From NCBI GenBank assembly GCA_003694825.1, contig RFJS01000158.1, forward strand, positions 1 to 5,639: a stretch of 5,639 nt of DNA. The letters run 5' to 3'. The DNA is from Verrucomicrobiota bacterium (GTDB taxonomy: Bacteria; Verrucomicrobiota; Verrucomicrobiia; Opitutales; Opitutaceae). The notes below the pieces were generated by a model. That model did not search any database and had not been told where the DNA came from. It saw only the letters and a program-made list of their open reading frames with translations. Each line of letters opens with the position of its first letter. The first letter of the stretch is position 1. Both the position numbers and the translations under genes were made by a program. Positions 1 to 5,639 of the stretch are shown one piece after another.

Positions 1-14
1 ATCACTCTGCTCCC

Positions 15-1475
15 ATGACCACCGCCGCCGAAGAGCGCCCCGTCCCCCAAACTGGCACGAACGCGCACCGAGAAGCCCCGACCACGGAAATCCCTCCGGA
101 GGACCGCATCCCCGTCCATCAGAAAGCCGCCTTCGGCGCGGGCATCGTCGCCGACCATTGCGCGACGTTCGGGCTGAACTCCTTCACCCTGCCGATTTTC
201 AACGTCGTCCTCGGTCTCAGCCCGACCCTGGTCTCGACCGCTCTCGGCATCGCCCGTCTCTGGGACGCCTTCAACGACCCCTTCCTCGGCTCCCTCTCCG
301 ACAACTGCCGCAGCCGCTGGGGGCGCCGCCGCCCCTTCCTCTTCGTCGGCGCCATCCTCACCGGCGCGTTCTTTCCGCTGATCTGGTGGGCCTCGCCCTC
401 GTGGAGCCACACCGGGCTGTTCATCTACCTCTCCATCGCGCTCATCCTCCACTACACCTTCTACACGCTCTACTCCGTGCCCTACCAATCGATCGGCATG
501 GAGCTGACGCCCAACTATCGCGAGCGCACCAACCTGTATGCATGGATGGCCTACGTGCAGCAGATCTCGGGGCTCGCCGTGCCGTGGATGCTCGCGCTCG
601 CCAGCCTCAGCGTATTTCCCGACCTGCTCACCGGCACGCGCGTCGTCGCCGCGGGCGTCGGACTGCTCATCATCGTCTGCGGCCTGATGCCCGCGATCTT
701 CTGCCGCGAACGTTTCGGGGAGATCGCGAAACACCAGCCCAAGGAGCACTTCTGGACCTCCCTGCGCTCCATGGCGAAAAACGGGCCGCTCGTCATTCTT
801 GTCGGCTCGATCGGCATCTACCTGCTCGCCATCAGCACGACCCAGGTCTTCGACTTCTACGTCCACACCTACTACATCTTCGAGGGAAACATCAAACACG
901 GCGCCACCCTCACCGGGCTCGACGGAACAGTCCGGGCCGCTTCGGCGATGCTCGGCGCCTTCCTCATCCAGCGCCTCTCGAAGCACTACGGCAAACGCCA
1001 CCTGCTGCTCGCGTGCGTCACCGTCATCTTCCTGTGCAAGGTCGGCATCTACTTCACCTACATCCCGGGCAACCCCTATCTGACTTTCGTCACCAAGCCC
1101 TTCGTCGCCATGGCCGAGACGGGCTTCTGGGTATTGATCATCTCCATGCGCGCCGACGTCGCCGACTACGATGAATACACCTTCGGGCGCCGCCGCGAGG
1201 GCATGATCGCCGCGGTCAACAACTGGCTCGCCAAACTCGCCATGACCCTCGCCACCGTCTTCGGCGGGCTCCTGCTCGACTACGTGATCGGCTACGACCG
1301 CGCCCTCGGCGGCAATCAGACCCCGGAGACGATGGAGCGCATGCTCCTCTGCTACGTCATCCTGCCCTCGGCCGCCGCCGCCCTGATCTTCCTGCTCCTC
1401 TGGAAGTATCCACTCACGCAGCACCGCCTCGGCGAAATCCGGGCCGAGCTGGAGGCGCGCCGCAGCAAGGTCTGA
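15..1475 (+). CDS. GPH-family (MelB-like) cation:sugar symporter, MFS
   Basis: This 486-residue polytopic inner-membrane protein is predicted to import a glycoside, oligosaccharide or uronide together with Na+ or H+. The family call rests on three hallmarks of the glycoside-pentoside-hexuronide branch. The first is RLWDAFNDP (81-89) followed by RSRWGRRRP (99-107). D84 and D88 line up with the cation-site Asp55 and Asp59 of MelB, and N87 with its Asn58. The second is SVPY (154-157) with ELTPNYRERT (163-172). The third is the second-half motif ADVADYDEYTFGRRREG (380-396). Hydrophobic segments continue to about residue 465, so the protein looks full length. About 35 hydrophilic residues precede the first membrane segment, a longer tail than MelB has. 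The ATG at 15 has no Shine-Dalgarno sequence, and only 14 upstream bases are visible, so a start outside the window cannot be excluded. The next gene is a cytoplasmic-type glycosidase, which suggests that the imported sugar is its substrate. The exact substrate cannot be read from the sequence. Confidence 0.9.
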   Translation: MTTAAEERPVPQTGTNAHREAPTTEIPPEDRIPVHQKAAFGAGIVADHCATFGLNSFTLPIFNVVLGLSPTLVSTALGIARLWDAFNDPFLGSLSDNCRSRWGRRRPFLFVGAILTGAFFPLIWWASPSWSHTGLFIYLSIALILHYTFYTLYSVPYQSIGMELTPNYRERTNLYAWMAYVQQISGLAVPWMLALASLSVFPDLLTGTRVVAAGVGLLIIVCGLMPAIFCRERFGEIAKHQPKEHFWTSLRSMAKNGPLVILVGSIGIYLLAISTTQVFDFYVHTYYIFEGNIKHGATLTGLDGTVRAASAMLGAFLIQRLSKHYGKRHLLLACVTVIFLCKVGIYFTYIPGNPYLTFVTKPFVAMAETGFWVLIISMRADVADYDEYTFGRRREGMIAAVNNWLAKLAMTLATVFGGLLLDYVIGYDRALGGNQTPETMERMLLCYVILPSAAAALIFLLLWKYPLTQHRLGEIRAELEARRSKV

Positions 1476-1592
1476 GGGCGCGTCGACCAACGCCTCCCCC
1501 CGTTTCCCGGAGCGGCCGCGATGGCGTGGTGACACGCGGGGGGGCGCCCCTGGCTCCCCTTAACTTCCCGAGCCGACGCCCGGCGAACTGTT

Positions 1593-1606
1593 CGACGCCA
1601 ACGTCG
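1593..1606. repeat. Small inverted repeat upstream of the GH35 gene
   Basis: CGACG and CGTCG (1593-1597 and 1602-1606) flank a 4-base CCAA loop and are followed by TTT and then a C-rich run. It lies 36 bases before the GH35 start. The stem is only 5 bp, too short for a confident terminator. It could be a weak attenuating hairpin, an operator half-site pair, or chance in GC-rich DNA. The rest of the 167-base gap (1476-1642) shows no clear promoter, only GC-rich palindromes such as GGGGCGCCCC at 1541-1550. Confidence 0.15.
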
Positions 1607-1642
1607 TTTCCCCACCGCCTCCTCTCCCCAATCCGTATTCGC

Positions 1643-3253
1643 ATGGACTCCCATCATCCCGTTCTCCGCGGCCGCGGACGCCGCGCCCAGCTCATCGTCG
1701 ACGACCGTCCGTTCCTCATCCTCGGCGGCGAGCTGCACAACTCCAGCGCCTCGTGCCTGCGCTACATGGCCCCCGTCTGGGAACGCCTCCGGCGCCTGCA
1801 CCTCAACACCGTCCTCGCGCCCGTCACCTGGGAACAACTCGAGCCCGCGGAAGGCTGCTTCGATTTCGCCCTCGTCGACGGCCTCATCCAGCAGGCCCGC
1901 CGCCATGGTCTGCGGCTGATCCTGCTGTGGTTCGGCACGTGGAAAAACGGCATGTCGAGCTACGCGCCCGCCTGGGTGAAGCGCGACTGCGACCGTTTTC
2001 CCCGCGTGCGCACGGCGCAGGACGTCCCCCTCGCCATCATCTCCCCGTTCTGCCCCGAGGCCCTCGCGGCCGACCGCGCCGCCTTTGCCGCATTGATGCG
2101 CCACCTCGTGGAAATCGACGGCGACCGGCACACGGTCATCATGGTCCAGGTCGAAAACGAAGTGGGCGTCCTCGGCGACTCCCGGGACCACTCCGCGGCG
2201 GCAAACGCCGCCTTTGCCTCGCCGGTCTCCGCATGCCTCATCCGTCACCTGGAGCGCAACCGCGCCGCCGCCGACAGCCCCCCGGTCCAGCGCTGGCTCG
2301 AAAACGGCGCGAAGGCGCACGGCACCTGGACCGAACTCTTCGGCCCCGGCCTCGAGACCGACGAGATCTTCATGGCCTGGCACTACGCCCGCTACATCGA
2401 TACCGTCGCCGCCGCCGGCAAGGCCGAGTATCCACTGCCGATGTTCGTCAACGCCTGGCTCAGCAGCCTCGACCACGCCGAGGCCGGCTTCGCCAGCGGC
2501 GGCCAGAAACCCGGCGAATGGCCCAGCGGCGGACCCCTGCCCCAGACCATGGACATCTGGCTCGCGGCCGCCCCGCACCTCGATCTCCTCGCGCCCGACA
2601 TCTATCAGCCACAATTCGACGCGTGGTGCCGGCTCTACACCGCCCGCGACAACCCGCTCTTCATTCCGGAAATGAATTGGGATCAGCGCGCCGCCCGGCA
2701 GTTCTTCCTCGCCCTCGGCGCGCACCACGCCCTCGGCGTCTCCCCCTTCGCCATCGACTCGCTCGAGCCCGCGGACGACAACCCCATCCGGCGCAGCTAC
2801 CGCGTCCTCGAGCAGATCGCCCCGCTCATCCTCGAGCATCGCGGCACCGACCCCATGCCCGGTTTTGTCCTCGACGAAACCTGTCCACGCATCACCCGCC
2901 AACTGGGCGGCTGCACGCTCGAGATCACCCTCGACGAAGGCTTCGGCCAGAACGCCCACGAAGGCGGCGGCCTCATCATCGCCGAGGGCGACGACACCTT
3001 TCTCGGCGGGGGCTTTGGCTTCCAGGTGCAGTTTCTCCCCACCGAGGCCGCGCCCGAACGCATCGGCATCCTCGCCATCGACGAAGGCACCTTCGTATCG
3101 GGCCGTTGGACACCGGGGCGCCGGCTCAACGGCGACGAGGCCGGCCGGGGCAACCGCTGGCGTTTCCTCGACTACGCCTCGCCCGACGGCACCCTCACCG
3201 CCAACCGTCTCGCCACCGGCATCAGCCGCTGCTCGATCTATCGCTATCGTTAG
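1643..3253 (+). CDS. GH35 beta-galactosidase-like glycosidase with C-terminal DUF5597
   Basis: This 536-residue protein is predicted to be a retaining exo-glycosidase releasing terminal beta-galactose or a related sugar. Residues 16-375 form the clan GH-A (beta/alpha)8 barrel: LILGGELHNSS (25-35), the strand LHLNTVLAPVTWEQLEP (52-68), and the GH35 signature IMVQVENEVG (166-175), where E173 is the likely acid/base. PLFIPEMNW supplies E343 as the likely nucleophile, followed by GVSPFAID (365-372). The rest, about 385-525, fits the DUF5597 beta-domain and ends in the typical aromatic/basic IYRYR. A characterised relative of this architecture is Bgl35A of Cellvibrio japonicus, active on xyloglucan oligosaccharides. 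The ATG at 1643 is chosen because homology begins about 15 residues later. An in-frame GTG at 1526 would add 39 residues of Arg/Pro-rich sequence that look like non-coding DNA. Neither start gives a signal peptide, so the enzyme is probably cytoplasmic, working after the upstream symporter. Arabinopyranosidase or other galactosidase specificity is possible. Confidence 0.88.
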   Translation: MDSHHPVLRGRGRRAQLIVDDRPFLILGGELHNSSASCLRYMAPVWERLRRLHLNTVLAPVTWEQLEPAEGCFDFALVDGLIQQARRHGLRLILLWFGTWKNGMSSYAPAWVKRDCDRFPRVRTAQDVPLAIISPFCPEALAADRAAFAALMRHLVEIDGDRHTVIMVQVENEVGVLGDSRDHSAAANAAFASPVSACLIRHLERNRAAADSPPVQRWLENGAKAHGTWTELFGPGLETDEIFMAWHYARYIDTVAAAGKAEYPLPMFVNAWLSSLDHAEAGFASGGQKPGEWPSGGPLPQTMDIWLAAAPHLDLLAPDIYQPQFDAWCRLYTARDNPLFIPEMNWDQRAARQFFLALGAHHALGVSPFAIDSLEPADDNPIRRSYRVLEQIAPLILEHRGTDPMPGFVLDETCPRITRQLGGCTLEITLDEGFGQNAHEGGGLIIAEGDDTFLGGGFGFQVQFLPTEAAPERIGILAIDEGTFVSGRWTPGRRLNGDEAGRGNRWRFLDYASPDGTLTANRLATGISRCSIYRYR

Positions 3254-3312
3254 TCGCCACCGCGGCGCGCGCCCCTCCGCCAGACGCATGCGCAGGCCGA
3301 GGCTTTTTCACC

Positions 3313-3328
3313 GATCGATCCTCCGGAG
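3313..3328. promoter_or_regulatory. Two abutting palindromes upstream of the regulator gene
   Basis: GATCGATC (3313-3320) is followed directly by CTCCGGAG (3321-3328). Both are perfect 8-base palindromes. They lie 48 bases before the ATG of the AraC-type regulator, just after a T5 tract (3304-3308). They could be a protein-binding site or chance. The GGAG at 3325-3328 also sits 11 bases before an in-frame TTG at 3340, so it might act as a ribosome-binding site for a slightly longer form of the regulator. Nothing else in the 122-base gap looks like a promoter or terminator. Confidence 0.2.
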
Positions 3329-3375
3329 CACAGCCTGACTTGCCCCCGGCAGCGCCCTCCTTCAGAAAGCGGGTG

Positions 3376-4755
3376 ATGCAGCTTTCATGGGAATTCGCCC
3401 TGCGCTACCTCGTGCCGCTCGTTTCCGCACCGTTTTTCCTGACGTTCCTCATCTACTTCACCCTCATCCGGAAACGCATCGCCCGCGAATACCCCTACTA
3501 CGCCTGCTTCCTCATCGCGCTGATCATCGTTCTGACCGGCGGCATCCTCGCGTTTCTCCCCACCGGTCTGACCGCGAACGACATCCTCTTCGTGCGCATG
3601 GTCGCCCTGCTCGGATTCGGCCTCCCCGCCCTGTGCGTCGCCACCGGTCTGCAAAGTGGCGTCACGTTCACCACAGCGCAGCGCAACCTCATCTTCGCTT
3701 TCGGCACGCTCCTCACCCTCGCCTATGTCGCCTCCGCCGACATCGCCCTTGGCCACGGACTGCTGGCGAGCCTGGCCAACCTCGACTACACCACCGTCGC
3801 TCCGGCGCTCGCCGAGGTGCGCATCGCCCACGCCGTGCAAATCCTTGCCACGGTCAGCCTGCTCAACGGCCCCGTCCTCTACTTTCTGTTCCGACCGGGC
3901 CTGCATCCGCGGCCGGTCGCCTACCTTGGGGGCGTCTTCGCCTTCGGCTTCTTCCTCATCCTCGGCACCCTCGCCGAAATGTGGTGGCTCCCCTACACCG
4001 GCTCGATCGTCAGCGTCCTGTTCTGGGGGCTGCAAATCGTCCGTGAAGTCCACCACATGCGCGGGCGCATGGCGCTGCTCAAAGACGAGCTTCTCGTCCT
4101 CGCCCGCCGCGGCGGCACCGAAGCCGCCGCCGAATTTGCCCGCCGCCTCGAAGACCTCGAAGAGCTCTCCGAAGGACATCTCGATGTCTACAAACTGCGC
4201 ATCAGGGAGATCCTCGCCGCCCTGGGTGAAGCGATGATCGAGGCCGAAATCGACGCCGATACCGTCGTCCGGCGCCACGCCGACCGCACCCGGGCCATCG
4301 ACGAGAGCCACGACGCCGCCGAGATCCGCGCCGTCGTCAACAAGGAGGTCGCCCACCTCGCTGACGCCCTCGCCTCCCGGCCGGCGCAGCGGCGAAGTCA
4401 CGCCGTCTCCCGCGCCCTTGCTTTCCTCCAGGCGAACTTCACCGAAAACATCGGCATCGACGACGTCGTTGCCCACGTCGGCGTCAGTCGCTCCAGCCTG
4501 CTCGCCGCCTTCAAACGCGAAACCGGCAAGACCATCAACGCCTGCCTCACCGACCTGCGCATCGCCAGGGCCTGCGAGCTGCTGCGCACGCACTCCGTCA
4601 CCGAAACCGCCTTCGCCGTCGGCTTCAACAACTCCGGCTATTTCTCCACCGTCTTTCGCCGAAAAACGGGACAGACCCCGACCGAATACCAACAGGCCCA
4701 GACCTCCGAACCGTCCAGGCCCCAGCCACCCCGAATCCAGCCAGCCTCCCCGTAG
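3376..4755 (+). CDS. Membrane-anchored AraC/XylS-family transcriptional regulator
   Basis: This 459-residue protein looks like a one-component sensor and transcription factor. Residues 1-225 hold about seven hydrophobic segments (roughly 8-31, 41-62, 69-91, 102-124, 150-172, 181-202, 205-222). Basic loops such as IRKRIAR (31-37) and REVHHMRGR (223-231) suggest N-terminus out and C-terminus in the cytoplasm. Residues 228-335 are a charged, probably helical and coiled-coil linker. Its YKLRIREILAALGEAMIEAE (272-291) resembles the helical segment before the HTH in PocR/YesN-like AraC regulators. Residues 345-440 are the AraC DNA-binding domain with two HTH units: IDDVVAHVGVSRSSLLAAFK (361-380), and AVGFNNSGYFSTVFRRKTGQTP (414-435, the family signature). 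A Pro-rich tail follows (441-459). ATG 3376 fits the topology; GTG 3373 and TTG 3340 are alternatives, but the TTG form would put RKR on the outer side. The reading frame stays open far upstream, inside the GH35 gene, but that part is an Arg/Pro-rich shadow. The regulator probably controls neighbouring sugar genes (inference). Confidence 0.85.
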   Translation: MQLSWEFALRYLVPLVSAPFFLTFLIYFTLIRKRIAREYPYYACFLIALIIVLTGGILAFLPTGLTANDILFVRMVALLGFGLPALCVATGLQSGVTFTTAQRNLIFAFGTLLTLAYVASADIALGHGLLASLANLDYTTVAPALAEVRIAHAVQILATVSLLNGPVLYFLFRPGLHPRPVAYLGGVFAFGFFLILGTLAEMWWLPYTGSIVSVLFWGLQIVREVHHMRGRMALLKDELLVLARRGGTEAAAEFARRLEDLEELSEGHLDVYKLRIREILAALGEAMIEAEIDADTVVRRHADRTRAIDESHDAAEIRAVVNKEVAHLADALASRPAQRRSHAVSRALAFLQANFTENIGIDDVVAHVGVSRSSLLAAFKRETGKTINACLTDLRIARACELLRTHSVTETAFAVGFNNSGYFSTVFRRKTGQTPTEYQQAQTSEPSRPQPPRIQPASP

Positions 4756-4777
4756 GCCTGACCGACGGAACACCCTC

Positions 4778-4793
4778 GGCGCACGGGTGCGCC
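4778..4793. repeat. Hairpin just after the regulator gene
   Basis: GGCGCA (4778-4783) and TGCGCC (4788-4793) form a perfect 6-bp stem around a CGGG tetraloop, 22 bases after the regulator stop codon. No T tract follows on either strand, so this is not a standard intrinsic terminator. It might stabilise the mRNA end or assist factor-dependent termination, or be chance in GC-rich sequence. Confidence 0.25.
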
Positions 4794-4833
4794 CCCGGCC
4801 GCCGCCTCAAGGATCGTCCACGAACACCTCAAA

Positions 4834-4930
4834 ATTCGTCCGGATCGGCTCCATTCTTCCGGGGCGAAGACGATTCTCGATACGATCGCGGACCATTCTG
4901 AACGCGCGCGATGCCGCCGCCGGATAGAAT
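4834..4930 (+). promoter_or_regulatory. Candidate regulator-binding repeats and promoter upstream of the DUF6807 gene
   Basis: ATTCGTCCGG (4834-4843) and ATTCTTCCGG (4853-4862) match at 9 of 10 bases and are 19 bases apart. ATTCT recurs at 4873 and 4895, so four ATTC cores are spaced 19, 20 and 22 bases, close to two helical turns each. AraC-type proteins commonly bind direct repeats with about 21-base spacing, so these are candidate operator half-sites. TAGAAT (4925-4930) matches the -10 consensus at 5 of 6 positions and lies 24 bases before the ATG at 4954. No good -35 box is present at the right distance (ACGCGC at 4902-4907), which would suit an activator-dependent promoter. The stretch is richer in A and T than the surrounding genes. 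The binding role is inference. Confidence 0.3.
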
Positions 4931-4953
4931 CCACGGCACGCATTCGACGAACC

Positions 4954-5639
4954 ATGGGCATCCGCATCCGTTTCACCTCGCGCATCCGCAAACCCGGCCG
5001 CCACACCCCGGCGATTCTCGCCCTGCTTCTCTTCGCGGCAGCCCGCGGAGCGGCGACCGACACCCCCTCCGATCCGGGACAGATCACCCTGCCTTCAGGC
5101 GGGGGCGAGCCTCCGCTGCTCGGCTATCAGGCCAGCCCGCTCGCCGCCCCTCTCAGCAACGAGCGCTTCGGCCCCGAACACTTCCGCGCCTCCCACTTCA
5201 TCCACCCGCTCAAGACCCCCTCCGGCTTCGTCCTCACCGCCCTGCAACCCGCCGACCACCGCCACCACCTCGGCCTCTGGTGGCCGTGGAAGCAAATCGA
5301 GGACGCCGGACGCCTCATCAACACCTGGGAGCTCCAAAATGGCGACGGCCTCGTCCGGGCCACCCGCCACTGGACGGACACCTACAGCCTCGTCGCCCTC
5401 GCCGAATACCTCGACCGCCGCGCACCCGGCGGTCCTCGGGTGCTGCTCAACGAAACGGCGGTCATACGGCTCAAACCGCCTTTCACCGACGGCGCCGCGC
5501 GCGGCTACATCCTCGATCTGACGATCAGCCAGACCCCCGCCGTCGACCGCGACATCGCCGTTCCGGCCTACCGCTACAGCGGCTTTTCGTTGCGTGGCAC
5601 CACACATTGGCTCGCCGACAACTGGCACCTGCTCACCAG
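4954..5639 (+). CDS. Secreted DUF6807 (PmoA-like) family protein, 3' end cut by window
   Basis: The frame is open from ATG 4954 to the window edge, giving 228 residues and two extra bases. The stop and C-terminal part lie outside. A basic N-region (RIRFTSRIRKPGRH, 4-17) precedes a hydrophobic stretch (AILALLLFAAARGAA, 20-34), a typical Sec signal peptide with possible cleavage near 34, so the product is probably exported. The mature part shows family marks of PF14100/DUF6807: FIHPLKTPSGFVLT (82-95), the His-rich PADHRHHLGLWW (99-110), and YRYSGFSLRGTTHW (206-219). Pfam's label 'methane oxygenase PmoA' has no bearing on methane use here; to my knowledge the biochemical function is not established. 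Members are frequent near carbohydrate genes in Verrucomicrobiota and Planctomycetota, so a role in glycan processing or binding is a guess. The ATG has no Shine-Dalgarno sequence. The gene is 198 bases after the regulator and probably has its own promoter. Confidence 0.8.
   Translation, partial: MGIRIRFTSRIRKPGRHTPAILALLLFAAARGAATDTPSDPGQITLPSGGGEPPLLGYQASPLAAPLSNERFGPEHFRASHFIHPLKTPSGFVLTALQPADHRHHLGLWWPWKQIEDAGRLINTWELQNGDGLVRATRHWTDTYSLVALAEYLDRRAPGGPRVLLNETAVIRLKPPFTDGAARGYILDLTISQTPAVDRDIAVPAYRYSGFSLRGTTHWLADNWHLLT

Noticed and set aside
158..1174. Second + strand open frame inside the symporter gene
   Set aside because: Arg/Pro/Leu/His-rich shadow without a motif; the GPH symporter frame covers the same DNA with conserved family residues.
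1512..1550. GC palindromes GCGGCCGC and GGGGCGCCCC after the symporter gene
   Set aside because: Expected by chance in DNA of this composition; no T tract or loop geometry supports a terminator.
1352..3289. Very long open frame on the - strand (645 codons) opposite the GH35 gene
   Set aside because: Its Gly/Ala/Val/Glu-rich translation matches no family and is what the complement of GC-rich third positions produces. The + strand frame has clear GH35 catalytic motifs.
3290..3310. T5 tract after GC-rich sequence following the GH35 stop, as an intrinsic terminator
   Set aside because: The bases before the T run (GGCCGAGGC) allow only a 2-3 bp stem with a tiny loop, so no stable terminator hairpin forms.
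1753..3375. Open extension of the regulator frame upstream through the GH35 gene
   Set aside because: The translation is almost wholly Arg, Pro and His and overlaps the conserved GH35 frame. The regulator itself starts at about 3376.
3385..4773. Long - strand open frame opposite the AraC-type regulator
   Set aside because: Its composition (Gly, Glu, Asp, Val) is typical of an antisense shadow, with no recognisable motif, while the + strand encodes a well-marked regulator.
5095..5628. Open frame on the - strand near the window end
   Set aside because: It overlaps the DUF6807 gene, whose + strand frame has a signal peptide and family motifs. The - strand product is a Val/Gly/Glu-rich shadow.

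Overview
The window is a compact, high-GC stretch with four genes, all on the + strand. The strongest clues to the organism are GC-rich third codon positions, starts without clear Shine-Dalgarno sequences, and a gene set of GPH-type sugar symporter, GH35 enzyme with a DUF5597 tail, AraC-type regulator and PmoA-like DUF6807 protein. I infer a plant-polysaccharide-degrading member of the Verrucomicrobiota, most likely Opitutaceae. This rests on family content and composition, not on a marker gene. No RNA genes, mobile elements, CRISPR arrays or broken genes are visible.

Layout: (1) 15-1475, a cation/sugar symporter of the GPH (MelB-like) branch of the MFS. (2) 1643-3253, a GH35 beta-galactosidase-like enzyme with a C-terminal DUF5597 domain and no signal peptide, so predicted cytoplasmic. 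(3) 3376-4755, an unusual AraC/XylS-type regulator whose N-terminal half has about seven membrane segments, joined by a helical linker to the DNA-binding domain. (4) 4954 to the window edge, the 5' part of a secreted DUF6807 (PmoA-like) protein whose 3' end lies outside the window. The gaps are 167, 122 and 198 bases. None holds a convincing intrinsic terminator. The last gap holds a short direct repeat and phased ATTC motifs that may be regulator sites.

As a working model (inference), this is part of a carbohydrate-use locus. The symporter brings in a galactoside or similar oligosaccharide, the GH35 enzyme cleaves it in the cytoplasm, and the membrane-bound AraC protein senses a signal at or in the membrane and controls neighbouring genes. 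The exported DUF6807 protein has no established role. The least described element is the seven-segment membrane AraC regulator together with the phased repeats downstream of its own gene.
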